This document shows, piece after piece, positions 9,158 to 17,762 of a stretch of 40,828 bases of DNA. The stretch is from an uncultured Clostridia bacterium. GTDB lineage: Bacteria; Bacillota_I; Bacilli_A; RF39; UBA660. The translations under genes were made by a program, and so were the position numbers. The notes under the pieces are model-generated. The model did no database searches, had not been told where the DNA came from, and was given only the letters and a program-made list of their open reading frames with translations. The DNA lies in contig CANRVH010000011.1 in NCBI GenBank assembly GCA_947643225.1, positions 1 to 40,828 on the forward strand. Direction: 5' to 3'. Numbering within the stretch: position 1 is the stretch's first letter; every line of letters begins with the position of its first letter.

Positions 9158-9499
9158 ATGAAAGAATATAGTTTTGATATGAATGAATTAACGTATGGGA
9201 TAGCGAAGGGTCAATTAGTACTTGTTCAGGGAAATGAAAAAATGTATTAAAAATTGTATAATACTTTAAATGAAGAAATTTTTTGTATTCAAGTATTACC
9301 TATATCAAAACGTGAAAAACTGATTAACTTTTTTAAACTTGGATTTAATCTTTCTATAAAAGAGATAGATGAGATTATTCCGTTAGATCATTTAATGGAG
9401 AAAGAAAGAAAAATTGTAGTTAATTCAGAGGATGCATTAAGTAAAATAGAAGAAGCTAAAATAAGATTAGAAAGTGAATATGGTTTAAAACCTTCGTAG
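9158..9499 (+). pseudogene. Broken gene, 5' part (in-frame TAA, then frameshift)
   Basis: A strong site (AGGTGG, 9145-9150) sits seven bases before ATG 9158. The frame runs 30 codons to a TAA at 9248-9250, then stays open in the same frame to 9499. Near 9395 the translation reads MEKERKIVVNSEDAL, matching the ExExK start of a CYTH domain. If one nucleotide is inserted or lost near 9496, the frame joins the next ORF (9516-10010) and gives a continuous CYTH domain. I do not recognise residues 1-79, which may be an N-terminal extension or another gene remnant. If the second part is translated alone, the only starts are TTG 9254 or ATG 9395, both without a good ribosome-binding site. Confidence 0.6.
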
Positions 9500-9515
9500 T
9501 TCGTATGAAAGAACA

Positions 9516-10010
9516 ATGGTTTATTTAGAGACAAGTCATCATGATTTTGAGAAAAATAATAGAATATTTCGCTTAACACAAGAAGGTGAAGAGGTAAAGG
9601 CGACTATTCACATGGATAATCATTTACCAGGTGATCAAAAGCATATTATTAAGTTTTTCTTCACTAATACTAATATGGACGAGGTTGTTTCTTTTTTTGA
9701 AGCTTCTCTTGATTTACATGCAATAACTAGAGAGATTACTTCAACACGTGAAGAATATAAATCTAATTTTGGAGAAATTTCTATTGATCATATGCATGAT
9801 AACGTAGATTATTATGTAATAGAGATGGAAATGGATAGTTTTCAAAAAAATAGTGTGGAAACAAATGAAATAGCTCGAGCAATAGCTGATCATATTGGAT
9901 TACAAGAAAGTCTAGTAGTGGATCAGGGGACCGAAGAAATTCATAGAATGGTAACTGGTAGTGATTACTTTGATGCTTATTCTATTTCTACATTAAGATT
10001 TTTTAGATAG
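9516..10010 (+). pseudogene. CYTH-family protein, 3' part after frameshift
   Basis: The 164-aa frame carries most of a CYTH (triphosphate tunnel metalloenzyme, YjbK-like) domain: VYLETSHHDFEKNNRIFRL corresponds to the Y-DT-L-LR segment, then a TREEY basic strand, ISIDHMHD with the conserved Asp, and YYVIEMEM with the acidic ExE. The first beta strand (ExExK) is missing from this frame but present at 9395 in the frame upstream. The ATG at 9516 has no convincing ribosome-binding site, and codons immediately before it still read like the domain (a YERT segment). The gene is therefore probably frameshifted. CYTH enzymes hydrolyse or cyclise nucleoside or inorganic triphosphates; a residual activity is uncertain. 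Confidence 0.6.
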
Positions 10011-10032
10011 ATACTATGGTATTTGTCTTTTT
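10005..10032 (+). terminator. Terminator across the CYTH stop codon
   Basis: AGATAGATAC (10005-10014) pairs with GTATTTGTCT (10019-10028), ten pairs with two wobbles and a TATG loop, followed by T residues. The TAG stop (10008-10010) is within the stem. Confidence 0.6.
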
Positions 10033-10092
10033 ATTATGTTATTGAAAATGTTTATTTTTCACTAAATTTTCACGAAAATCATGGTAAAAGTC

Positions 10093-10120
10093 TTGTAATA
10101 TAAAGATATTAGAGTATAAT
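10093..10120 (+). promoter_or_regulatory. Sigma-A promoter of the YfcC-like gene
   Basis: TTGTAA at 10093-10098, a 16-nt spacer and TATAAT at 10115-10120. Start would fall near 10127, giving a very short leader that begins at the GGGAGG ribosome-binding site. Confidence 0.5.
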
Positions 10121-10139
10121 TAAAGTGGGAGGAAAAATT

Positions 10140-11555
10140 ATGAAGAAACATAATACAGTTAAAGTCGTTCTATTAACTATGGTAGTATTTTTACTTCTTA
10201 CTTGGATTTTACCTGCTGCGTATTACCAAACAAGTTATGTATCACAAGGACGCGTTCAAATGGGATTATTTGATATATTCTCATATCCAGTAACAACTAT
10301 TCAATATTTTGGTTATGTAGCCATATATATGCTTGTTATTGGTGGATTCTATGGTGTACTTAGTCATATTAGTGCTTATAGATTATTGCTTGATAAATTA
10401 GCAGATAAATTTAAAAATCATTCTATTATTGCTATTTCAGTAATTATGGGATTATTTGCTATTATTACCTCAATTTGTGGTTTAAACTATGGATTATTAT
10501 TATTCTTTCCGTTTGTAATCAGTTTAGTTTTATTAATGGGATATGATAAGATTGTAGCTTTATTTACTACTGTTGGAGGAGTTTTAGTTGGTTTAATGGG
10601 TACTACTTATGCTTATAATAATGTTAGTATTCTGATGAACTTTTTATCTATTAAAATTGATTCTCAACTTGTTACTAAAATTATTATTTTAGTTATTGGT
10701 TTAGCACTACTTATTTTTAATACTATAATGTATATTAAGAAGAAGATGCCAAAGAAATCAAAAGCAGATACAGAAGAGATGAGTTATTATCTTCCAGAGG
10801 CTGTTAAAGCTAAGGATAGTAAAAAAGTTAAGATGTGGCCACTTGTTCTAATTCTTGATTTATTGTTGCTTGTTATGATATTATCTTTTGTTTCATGGTC
10901 TGGAGCTTTCAAGGTGACTTTATTTGATAATGTTACTAGTGCTGTTACTGGTTTTAAATTATTTGGTTTTCCTATATTTGGTAAATTATTGGGTACAGTT
11001 AATGCATTTGGAAACTGGACACTTACAGACTTAAGTTTATGTATTGTACTTACTACATTAATTTTATCTTTAATTTATAGAGTAAAATTTGATGATGTGA
11101 TGCAAAGATTTATTAAAGGTGGTAAAGAAGCATTGCAACCTGCTGTATTAGTCATTTTGATTTATACTGCTTTAGTGATTGTTACTTATCATCCATTCCA
11201 ACTAGTTATTTATAAAGCAATATTTGAATTAACTAAAGGATTTAATGTCTTTACATCAGGACTTGTTGCAATACTTGCAAGCTTCTTTAATGCAGATCCT
11301 ATGTATACCTTTAATAGTGTAATTCCATATTTAGTTAGTATCGTATCAGATAAGACTGTTTATTCTATTATTGGAGTTTTATTCCAATCTATGTATGCGT
11401 TAACTATGTTTGTTGCACCAACTAGTTTAATCTTGATGGTAACATTATCATATTTAAATGTATCGTTTAAGGATTGGATTAAAAATGTATGGCAATATGT
11501 TCTTGAAATGTTGGTTATACTATTTATTATTTTTACGATTTTAGTATTAATCTAG
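10140..11555 (+). CDS. YfcC/DcuC-superfamily membrane transporter
   Basis: A 471-aa polytopic protein with about 11-12 hydrophobic spans. The N-terminal segment runs from a first helix through TWILPAAYY into an external strand, then FDIFSYPV. This matches the start of YfcC-type and related anaerobic C4-dicarboxylate/peptide-like carriers (LTWIIPAGEY...). Such carriers are secondary transporters of amino acids, peptides or carboxylates; the substrate cannot be read here. I chose ATG 10140 because GGGAGG (10127-10132) lies seven bases before it; a GTG at 10125 would put that site inside the gene. It has its own promoter and a terminator, so it is a single-gene unit inserted between lysS and clpC. 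Confidence 0.78.
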   Translation: MKKHNTVKVVLLTMVVFLLLTWILPAAYYQTSYVSQGRVQMGLFDIFSYPVTTIQYFGYVAIYMLVIGGFYGVLSHISAYRLLLDKLADKFKNHSIIAISVIMGLFAIITSICGLNYGLLLFFPFVISLVLLMGYDKIVALFTTVGGVLVGLMGTTYAYNNVSILMNFLSIKIDSQLVTKIIILVIGLALLIFNTIMYIKKKMPKKSKADTEEMSYYLPEAVKAKDSKKVKMWPLVLILDLLLLVMILSFVSWSGAFKVTLFDNVTSAVTGFKLFGFPIFGKLLGTVNAFGNWTLTDLSLCIVLTTLILSLIYRVKFDDVMQRFIKGGKEALQPAVLVILIYTALVIVTYHPFQLVIYKAIFELTKGFNVFTSGLVAILASFFNADPMYTFNSVIPYLVSIVSDKTVYSIIGVLFQSMYALTMFVAPTSLILMVTLSYLNVSFKDWIKNVWQYVLEMLVILFIIFTILVLI

Positions 11556-11578
11556 AGGAGGTCGTTAGACCTTTTTTT
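11556..11578 (+). terminator. Terminator after the YfcC-like gene
   Basis: AGGTC (11559-11563) pairs with GACCT (11568-11572) around GTTA, followed by seven T residues. It begins right after the stop codon. Confidence 0.65.
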
Positions 11579-11604
11579 GTTTATTGTTATTTTTTTATTA
11601 ATAA

Positions 11605-11658
11605 GACAAAAAGTCCTAATGGTAAATTAAAAGTTATTTTTACCATTAGGACTTTGTC
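11605..11658 (-). terminator. Strong terminator of the inverted small gene
   Basis: A long inverted repeat: the arm ending GTCCTAATGGTAAA (to 11626) pairs with TTTACCATTAGGAC (from 11639), a 14-bp perfect core extended by further A-T pairs and an outer GACAAA/TTTGTC with a two-base bulge. On the minus strand it is followed by a T-run (11607-11611 complement). It lies directly downstream of the minus-strand gene and may also stop plus-strand read-through. Confidence 0.8.
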
Positions 11659-11666
11659 TATCTTTA

Positions 11667-11963
11667 TTAAGATCTGTTATTATGTTTTATTAATTTTTTT
11701 TGTTCTTCTATTATTTGTTGACCTATTAATCTTTTGTTATCCCATCCAACGCAAACATCATTTGCTGATTTTTCATAGCTTTCAACTCTACAAGTGCCAT
11801 TAGTGCAGTTTAGGCAACTTTTATTCTTTACTAAGTTCCTAAAAATTTCCCTTTTTTCTATAGGAAGATTATTTACTAGGTTAATATAGAATTCTATCTT
11901 TTTTTCTAAAGGATCATCTAGATTTGCAGTATATTTTTTCTCTATTAATTCTTGAGTGTTCAT
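11667..11963 (-). CDS. Small four-cysteine protein, 98 aa
   Basis: I do not recognise a named family. The N-terminal half is helical and charged. The second half has a cysteine cluster, CLNCTNGTCRVE followed 11 residues later by CVGW, so C-x2-C-x4-C plus a fourth Cys, which could bind zinc or an iron-sulfur cluster. A basic helix closes the protein. It is one of only two genes here on the minus strand and has its own extended -10 promoter, a good purine-rich ribosome-binding site (GAGGGAAAGGA) and a strong terminator. It sits where ctsR-mcsA-mcsB would be next to clpC, but it does not resemble McsA beyond having cysteines. Confidence 0.72.
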   Translation of the reverse strand: MNTQELIEKKYTANLDDPLEKKIEFYINLVNNLPIEKREIFRNLVKNKSCLNCTNGTCRVESYEKSANDVCVGWDNKRLIGQQIIEEQKKLIKHNNRS

Positions 11964-11998
11964 GATTAATCTTTTTCCTTTCCCTCAAAATTAGTTTT

Positions 11999-12007
11999 AT
12001 TATATCA
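11999..12007 (-). promoter_or_regulatory. Extended -10 promoter of the inverted small gene
   Basis: On the minus strand TGA precedes TATAAT (complement of 11999-12004). The -35 is not convincing, which is usual for extended -10 promoters. Confidence 0.5.
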
Positions 12008-12078
12008 TAAAAAATTAAGCATGGATTATGTATTATATTAATACTATCTTTTTGTCACTTTTTTTGGAACATAATTTA

Positions 12079-12108
12079 TTGCCTTATTGGTTAAAATAAT
12101 CATAAAAT
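12079..12108 (+). promoter_or_regulatory. Probable clpC promoter
   Basis: TTGCCT at 12079-12084, an 18-nt spacer and TAAAAT at 12103-12108. I see no CtsR operator (tandem GGTCAAA heptads) or CIRCE element around it, so heat-shock control of the B. subtilis kind is not visible. Confidence 0.4.
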
Positions 12109-12131
12109 ATAAGAGAAAGGAATGTGAAAAT

Positions 12132-14429
12132 ATGTTTTCAAAATTTAGTGAGGAAGCACAGAAGGCTTTACTAATTGCAAAAGAAGAGATGATTAAGTTA
12201 AAGCATCCTTATATTGGTAGTGAACATCTTTTTTTAGCTATTCTTTCTAATAAGAAATTATATATTACGAATAAACTTAATGATTATCATATTAATTATG
12301 ATTCATTTAAGGCGGAAATAGAAAAAGTAATTGGAGTAGGGAAGAAGTCCAATACATGGTTTTTATATACACCCCTTTTAAAAAGAATTATTGAAAATGC
12401 TATTTTTGATACGAAAGAAAGAGGAGAAAAGCAAGTTACAGTAGAACAATTATTTTTGTCTCTTTTAGAAGAGGGAGATGGGGTTGCGATTCGGATTCTA
12501 ATTGGTATGGAAATTAATATTGATCAGATATATAGTGAATTTTCTAATAAACTTGTTGTTAGAAAAAGTAAAAAGGATAAGAAACTTATGGTGCATGAAT
12601 TTGCCGTAAATTTTAATAAGAGGGTATTAGCCGATGAAATTGATCCTGTTGTTTGTCGAGATTTGGAAGTTAATCGGTTAATTGAGATTTTATCTAGAAG
12701 AACGAAAAATAATCCATTATTAATTGGTGAAGCGGGAGTAGGGAAAACAGCAATCGTTGAGGAACTTGCTCGTAGGATTGTTAATAAGGATGTTCCTAAA
12801 TTTCTTCAAAATAAAAAGATTTTATCCATTTCTGTTGCATCTTTAGTAGCAGGAACAAAGTATCGGGGAGAGTTCGAGGAGAGAGTTAATAAAATTTTAA
12901 AAGAGGTCGAAAGTGATGGTAGTATCATTTTATTTATTGATGAAATTCATACTATAGTAGGTGCAGGAGGAGCGGAGGGAGCAATTGATGCTTCTAATAT
13001 TTTAAAACCTAGTTTAGCCCGAGGCAAAATTAAAATAATAGGGGCAACTACAATTAGTGAATATCATGCTAGTATTGAAAAAGATAAAGCTTTAGATAGA
13101 AGATTTCAAAAAATTGAAGTCGAAGAACCTACTAGTGATCATACTATGGAGATTTTACTTAGTCTTAGACCATTATATGAAGAATATCATAATGTAAAAA
13201 TTAGTGATGAAGTTTTACATTATATTATTGAACTTACAGATCGATATATTTGTAATCAAAAAAATCCAGATAAATCAATTGATATTATGGATGAGGTATG
13301 TGCTAAAGCAAGTCTTAACATAACCGATGATGAAAAGAAAATTAGAGATTTGAATAAGAAGTTAAAAGATACTGTTAAATTGAAGAATGAAGCGGTAATT
13401 AATCATGATTTTAAGAGGGCAACGGATTTAAAAGTCAAACAAAATAAGTTAGAGGATAAAATTAACCAAAGTGACTTACTTAGTCATCATCAACAATTTA
13501 TTTCTATTACAAAAGAGATGGTTTCTCATGTAATTGAACTTAAAACTAAAATTCCTGTTTATGAGATAAAGGAAAATAACGAAGCATATTTGAAAAAACT
13601 TAGGGTGAGGCTTTCATCTATGATTTATGGCCAAGATCATGTTATTGATAATGTTTGTAACTTTACTAAGATTATGAAATCGGGATTTTCTAAAGATAGA
13701 CCTTATTCCTTTTTATTTATTGGATCTACTGGGACAGGGAAAACTTTGTTTGTTAAAGAATATGCTAAGTATTTATTTGGAAAAGATAGTTTTATTCGTT
13801 TAGATATGAGTGAATATAAAGAGGAGCATTCTATTAGTAAGATTATTGGTAGTCCTCCAGGATATGTTGGATATCAGGATGATCATTATGTATTGGAAAG
13901 AGTAAGAAATAATCCACATAGTGTCATTTTATTGGATGAGATAGAAAAAGCTAGTCCTAGTGTTGTTAAACTATTTTTACAAGTTTTAGATGAAGGGGTT
14001 ATGCATGATTCTAGTGGCAGATTAATTAATTTTAAAAATACGATTATTTTTATGACTTCTAATCTTGGATGTTCTAAAAAAAATATTGGATTTCATGAAG
14101 TCGAACAAAATCATGAGATGAAAGAATTCTTTTCAATAGAATTTTTAAATCGAATTGATAAAATTTGTAATTTTCACCCTTTGTCTTATCAAGATATTAA
14201 GAAAATTGTTGTTCATAAACTTAAGGTGTTGGAGAAGGAGTATTTAGAGAAGGATATTCATATTACTTTTTCCACAGAAGTTGTGAATAAAATTATTGAA
14301 AAGAGTAATTATTTGGAATATGGTGCTAGAAAAGTGGATAAAATTATTGAAGAGGCTATTAATCGTTATATTTTGGATATGATTATTCATGGTAGTAGTA
14401 ATATCAGTTTGAAAGAGTTAGAAGTGTAA
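12132..14429 (+). CDS. clpC: ClpC-type AAA+ unfoldase
   Basis: A Hsp100 protein that unfolds substrates for ClpP. Domains in order: ClpN double repeat (about residues 1-145), first AAA module with Walker A GEAGVGKT at 199-206 and the FIDEIH Walker B, a middle UVR-like coiled coil (about 402-442), second AAA module with Walker A GSTGTGKT at 531-538 and LLDEIEK, and the C-terminal D2 small domain. An IGF tripeptide at 652-654 corresponds to the ClpP-binding loop, here in a shortened surface loop. The protein is 765 aa, somewhat shorter than B. subtilis ClpC. ATG 12132 is chosen because it follows AGAAAGGAA and begins the [13 protein letters not shown] segment typical of the family. ctsR, mcsA and mcsB do not precede it. 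Confidence 0.93.
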   Translation: MFSKFSEEAQKALLIAKEEMIKLKHPYIGSEHLFLAILSNKKLYITNKLNDYHINYDSFKAEIEKVIGVGKKSNTWFLYTPLLKRIIENAIFDTKERGEKQVTVEQLFLSLLEEGDGVAIRILIGMEINIDQIYSEFSNKLVVRKSKKDKKLMVHEFAVNFNKRVLADEIDPVVCRDLEVNRLIEILSRRTKNNPLLIGEAGVGKTAIVEELARRIVNKDVPKFLQNKKILSISVASLVAGTKYRGEFEERVNKILKEVESDGSIILFIDEIHTIVGAGGAEGAIDASNILKPSLARGKIKIIGATTISEYHASIEKDKALDRRFQKIEVEEPTSDHTMEILLSLRPLYEEYHNVKISDEVLHYIIELTDRYICNQKNPDKSIDIMDEVCAKASLNITDDEKKIRDLNKKLKDTVKLKNEAVINHDFKRATDLKVKQNKLEDKINQSDLLSHHQQFISITKEMVSHVIELKTKIPVYEIKENNEAYLKKLRVRLSSMIYGQDHVIDNVCNFTKIMKSGFSKDRPYSFLFIGSTGTGKTLFVKEYAKYLFGKDSFIRLDMSEYKEEHSISKIIGSPPGYVGYQDDHYVLERVRNNPHSVILLDEIEKASPSVVKLFLQVLDEGVMHDSSGRLINFKNTIIFMTSNLGCSKKNIGFHEVEQNHEMKEFFSIEFLNRIDKICNFHPLSYQDIKKIVVHKLKVLEKEYLEKDIHITFSTEVVNKIIEKSNYLEYGARKVDKIIEEAINRYILDMIIHGSSNISLKELEV

Positions 14430-14440
14430 CTCTTTTATTT
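14412..14440 (+). terminator. Terminator across the clpC stop codon
   Basis: AAAGAGTTA (14412-14420) pairs perfectly with TAACTCTTT (14427-14435), loop GAAGTG, followed by TATTT. The TAA stop is the first codon of the 3' arm, so the hairpin includes the last codons of clpC. Confidence 0.65.
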
Positions 14441-14451
14441 TGGGGAAATTG

Positions 14452-14460
14452 TGTTATAAT
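14452..14460 (+). promoter_or_regulatory. Extended -10 promoter of cysS
   Basis: TGT followed by a perfect TATAAT (14455-14460). The -35 region is poor (CTTTTA at 14432-14437, 17-nt spacer). Expected start is near 14467. Confidence 0.5.
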
Positions 14461-14501
14461 AACATTAGATTTTACTATATATTTAGTAAGTGGGTGATAA
14501 T

Positions 14502-15902
14502 GTGAAATTATATAATAGTTTAACTAGATGTGTTGAAGATTTTGTTTCTATCGATCCTAAAATTGTAAAAATGTATACTTGTGGGCCAACAGTTTATGGT
14601 TATGCTCATATTGGTAATTTGCGTACGTATATTTTTGAGGATGTTTTGCAAAAAGGTTTAGAGTATCTTGGATATGATGTAAAGCGATGTATGAATATTA
14701 CAGATGTTGGTCATCTTACTAGTGATAGTGATACTGGTGAAGATAAGATGGAAAAGGGAGCACGACTTGAGGGGAAAACCGTTTATGAGATAGCTGATTT
14801 TTATACAAAGGCCTTTTTTCAAGATTTGGAATTATTAAATATTAAAAAACCAGCAATAATTGCTAAAGCTAGTGAGCATATTGATACTTATATTCAAATG
14901 ATTGAGAAAATGATTCGTGATGGTTATGCTTATTTTTCTAATGGTAATGTTTATTTTGATATTAGCAAAGCACATCATTATTATCAATTATCTGGTAAAA
15001 ATCCTGATGAGTTGATGATTGGCGCTCGAGATAGTGTAGAAGAGGATCAGTCAAAGAAAAATCAAGCTGATTTTGTTCTATGGTTTACTTTATCTAAATT
15101 CGAAAATCATATTATGAAGTGGGATTCTCCATGGGGAGTAGGATATCCAGGTTGGCATATTGAGTGCTCTGGTATTGCTTCAAAATATTTAGGAGAATAC
15201 TTAGATATTCATTGTGGTGGGATAGATAATATTTTTCCTCATCATACTAATGAGATTGCACAAAGTGAGGCTTATTTTGGACATAAGTGGTGTAATTATT
15301 GGTGTCATGGAGCTCACTTAAATGATCAGTCTGGTAAAATGAGTAAGTCTAAAGGTGATACCCTTACTTTGTCTAAATTACAAAGTGAAGGTTATTCTCC
15401 TTTAGTATATCGTTATTTTTGCTTAAATAGTCATTATCGTAGTCAATTGGTTTTTCGTAAAGAGGCTATGGATATTGCTGCTCATTCTTTAACTAAACTT
15501 AGAAATAAGGTTACTAAGTTAGATCAAAGTGGTAAGCTTTTAGATGAACAATTTCAATTCTATGTTTTAAAATTTAAAGAAGCTTTTTCACATGATATTA
15601 ATACTTCACAGATGTTAACTATTGTTTATGATGTGTTAAAAGATGGAGATCTTAATGATTTAACAAAATATCAGTTAATTAAAGATTTTGATCGAGTATT
15701 ATCTTTGAATTTAACAGTAGAGATGGATGAGGTTATCAATGATGAAATAAATCAGGAAATATTAGAAAAAATCGAACAGAGAAATCAAGCGAAAAAGGAT
15801 AAGGATTTTCTTTTAGCAGATAAGATTCGTGATGAGTTACTGTCTAAAGGAATTCAATTAATTGATACAAGAGAGGGAACTACTTATGAGATTATGGACT
15901 AA
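14502..15902 (+). CDS. cysS: Cysteinyl-tRNA synthetase
   Basis: It charges tRNA-Cys. The class I signature is present: MYTCGPTVYGYAHIGN near residues 24-39 holds the zinc-binding Cys and the HIGH-like motif. WHIECSGIA and HHTNEIAQSE supply further zinc ligands, and KMSKSKGD is the second class I motif. The C-terminal helical DALR-type region follows, and the protein ends around IDTREGTTYEI. I chose GTG 14502 (466 aa) because KLYNSLT is the usual family start and GGTGAT precedes it; an in-frame GTG at 14490 would give four more residues. The cysS-mrnC-rlmB order is as in B. subtilis, except for the gene inserted after it. Confidence 0.94.
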   Translation: MKLYNSLTRCVEDFVSIDPKIVKMYTCGPTVYGYAHIGNLRTYIFEDVLQKGLEYLGYDVKRCMNITDVGHLTSDSDTGEDKMEKGARLEGKTVYEIADFYTKAFFQDLELLNIKKPAIIAKASEHIDTYIQMIEKMIRDGYAYFSNGNVYFDISKAHHYYQLSGKNPDELMIGARDSVEEDQSKKNQADFVLWFTLSKFENHIMKWDSPWGVGYPGWHIECSGIASKYLGEYLDIHCGGIDNIFPHHTNEIAQSEAYFGHKWCNYWCHGAHLNDQSGKMSKSKGDTLTLSKLQSEGYSPLVYRYFCLNSHYRSQLVFRKEAMDIAAHSLTKLRNKVTKLDQSGKLLDEQFQFYVLKFKEAFSHDINTSQMLTIVYDVLKDGDLNDLTKYQLIKDFDRVLSLNLTVEMDEVINDEINQEILEKIEQRNQAKKDKDFLLADKIRDELLSKGIQLIDTREGTTYEIMD

Positions 15903-15939
15903 GTGTTTTAAAAAAATTAAGTAATGGATGGTGAAGAAA

Positions 15940-16647
15940 ATGGGGAAAAGAAAATATAAATTAAGTGGTACTAAAGTGGGGCATATTGTTAAAAATCAAA
16001 TTCATAATGATTTATTTCGATCATTAACTGTTGCTGCAGGAGTGGTATTGGTTGCGACTTCTCTTATTTATCATATTTCTAATACCAAAGCAAGGGATGA
16101 TCAGATTAGTGATACTATAGCTTCTTCTTCTGATTTATCTTTTACTGAGGAACTTGAAAAAAAGCTTTCTATGAAGTTGGATGATCAATATGAAGACAAA
16201 ATCGAAAAACTTTGTTCTTATTTATATACGATTCAACAATATCATGGTGCAGAAAGTTTTTATCAAAAGAGTTCGTGTAAGAAAGAGCTCATTGATCATT
16301 ATCAAGATGTTTTTGATACTAGTTTAACTTTGTTGAAGAGTAAGATTGCTAGTGAGAGACAAATTCCTGTTGAAAGTATTTTTGTTTACGTAGGAAAGGG
16401 GCATACGATTGCTGAGGTTTATGAAGAAGGGCAGTTACTTAATTCATTTAGTTTGAAAGGTGAACAATTTCAACTTGCCAATAGTATTGCTTCTTTTCAA
16501 ACAGATGATTTAGAAGTATATAGAGAAAGTCACCAATTATTTGAAAATTATATGAAGAATATGAAAAATGTTATTATTGATGCTGTGAAACTGGTCGATC
16601 AAGTAGAAGATTATCAATTACCAGATTTTATTCAATTTGTTAGATAG
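15940..16647 (+). CDS. Single-span membrane protein of unknown function
   Basis: I do not recognise this 235-aa protein. It has a very basic N-terminus (about residues 1-32), one membrane span (about 33-52) and a large soluble domain with predicted helices (about 70-225), which by the positive-inside rule would be extracytoplasmic. Two Cys lie at about residues 89 and 112. I prefer ATG 15940, which follows GGATGGTG by six bases; ATG 15928 in the same frame would overlap that site and add four residues. It is inserted between cysS and mrnC, which are adjacent in B. subtilis, and a weak terminator follows. Confidence 0.72.
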   Translation: MGKRKYKLSGTKVGHIVKNQIHNDLFRSLTVAAGVVLVATSLIYHISNTKARDDQISDTIASSSDLSFTEELEKKLSMKLDDQYEDKIEKLCSYLYTIQQYHGAESFYQKSSCKKELIDHYQDVFDTSLTLLKSKIASERQIPVESIFVYVGKGHTIAEVYEEGQLLNSFSLKGEQFQLANSIASFQTDDLEVYRESHQLFENYMKNMKNVIIDAVKLVDQVEDYQLPDFIQFVR

Positions 16648-16667
16648 GGCTTAGTCCTTTTTCTTTT
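16646..16667 (+). terminator. Weak terminator before mrnC
   Basis: AGGGC (16646-16650) pairs with GTCCT (16654-16658), one wobble, loop TTA, followed by a T-rich run. It is short and begins within the preceding stop codon, so read-through into mrnC is likely. Confidence 0.4.
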
Positions 16668-16680
16668 TGGAGGTGGATAT

Positions 16681-17064
16681 ATGGATATTAGGGAAGTAAA
16701 TATTTTGGTATTAGCTTATATAGGGGATGTTGTTTATGAAAGTTATGTTAGACATTTTTTAGTGGAAAAGGGAATTAGTCATGTTGATCAATTGCAAACA
16801 GAGTCTATTCAATATGTATCTGCTAAAGCGCAAGCTTCTTTTTTGAAAGTTTTGCTTGATCAAGGTTTTTTTACAGATGAAGAGATGGATATTGTGAAGC
16901 GGGCTCGTAATTATAGGAGTAATCGTCATCCTAAAAATTGTGATATTCTGACTTATAAGCATGCGACAGCATTAGAGGCTGTTATCGGTTATTTGGATTT
17001 AATTCATCATCAAGATAGGATAAAATGTATTACTGATCTTATTTTTGGAGGGAATTTATGTTAA
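16681..17064 (+). CDS. mrnC: Mini-ribonuclease III MrnC
   Basis: A 127-aa RNase III catalytic domain without the double-stranded RNA-binding domain, as in B. subtilis MrnC, which matures 23S rRNA ends. The signature LAYIGDVVYESYVR (residues 11-24) contains the catalytic acidic residues. The RARNYRSNRHPKN segment and the final ALEAVIGYLDL helix with the second acidic site are also typical. A very strong ribosome-binding site, GGAGGTGGAT, precedes the ATG. The gene overlaps rlmB by 7 bp. Confidence 0.93.
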   Translation: MDIREVNILVLAYIGDVVYESYVRHFLVEKGISHVDQLQTESIQYVSAKAQASFLKVLLDQGFFTDEEMDIVKRARNYRSNRHPKNCDILTYKHATALEAVIGYLDLIHHQDRIKCITDLIFGGNLC

Positions 17065-17756
17065 TATATGGAAGAAATGTAGCTTATGAAACTTTAAAAT
17101 ATCAACCTAAAAGTATTCGAAAAATAATTTTTCAAGAGGGGTTTGAGGATAAAAAAGTTTTTTCTTTGGTGCAAAAGTATAAAATTAATGTTCAATTTAG
17201 AAAAAAGCAGGATATGGATTGTTTGGCGAAAGGGCTGCATCAGGGTATAATTCTAGATGTTATGGATTATCAATATCATTCTTTATCTGATATTTTTGAA
17301 GCTGATTTTGAATTTTTGGTTATTCTTGATCATCTTGAAGATCCGCATAATTTTGGAGCGATTATTAGAACTTGTGAGGCGGCAGGGGTTGATGCAATTA
17401 TTATTCCTCAAGATCGATCTGTTTTAGTTAATTCAACGGTGATGAAAACAAGTGCAGGTTCTTTAATTCGCACAAAGGTAGTTAAGGTTTCTAATTTGGT
17501 TCAGGCGATGAAGCAGTTAAAAGACCATGGTTTTTGGATTGTCGGTACAGCAATGGAGGGTCAAGATTTTAAGACGATTGATTATTCTGGTAAAATTTGC
17601 TTAGTTATTGGCAATGAAGGTAGGGGAATGTCAACTTTAGTTCAAAATTCATGTGATTTTGTGGCAAGTATTCCAATGTATGGACAAATTAATAGTTTAA
17701 ATGCTTCTGTTGCATCAGGTATTATGATTTATGAGGTGATTCGTAATAGAAAGTAG
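17058..17756 (+). CDS. rlmB: 23S rRNA 2'-O-methyltransferase RlmB (SpoU family)
   Basis: A SAM-dependent ribose methyltransferase of the SPOUT fold. The N-terminal substrate-binding domain (about residues 1-70) is followed by the trefoil-knot domain with the three family motifs: LDHLEDPHNFGAIIRTCEA (motif 1), IVIGNEGRGM (motif 2) and IPMYGQINSLNASVASGIMIYE (motif 3). At 232 aa it has the usual size. Homologues methylate G2251 of 23S rRNA. It overlaps mrnC, and sigH starts 6 nt after it. yacP (rae1), which follows it in B. subtilis, is missing. Confidence 0.92.
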   Translation: MLIYGRNVAYETLKYQPKSIRKIIFQEGFEDKKVFSLVQKYKINVQFRKKQDMDCLAKGLHQGIILDVMDYQYHSLSDIFEADFEFLVILDHLEDPHNFGAIIRTCEAAGVDAIIIPQDRSVLVNSTVMKTSAGSLIRTKVVKVSNLVQAMKQLKDHGFWIVGTAMEGQDFKTIDYSGKICLVIGNEGRGMSTLVQNSCDFVASIPMYGQINSLNASVASGIMIYEVIRNRK

Positions 17757-17762
17757 GTATTA

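Noticed and set aside
9257-9262. TATAAT as a promoter inside the broken gene
   Set aside because: No -35, no extended -10, and no start codon with a ribosome-binding site downstream; expected by chance in AT-rich DNA.
9254-9499. Possible bL12 C-terminal-domain-like small protein
   Set aside because: The helix pattern looked similar at first, but the MEKERKIVV strand and the fit to the next frame support a CYTH domain split by a frameshift.
11605-11658. Inverted repeat as an insertion-sequence end or attachment site
   Set aside because: A single hairpin with a T-run directly after the minus-strand gene is better explained as its terminator; no second copy or transposase is present.
12051-12070. 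CtsR operator before clpC
   Set aside because: The T-rich stretch lacks the tandem GGTCAAA heptads on either strand.
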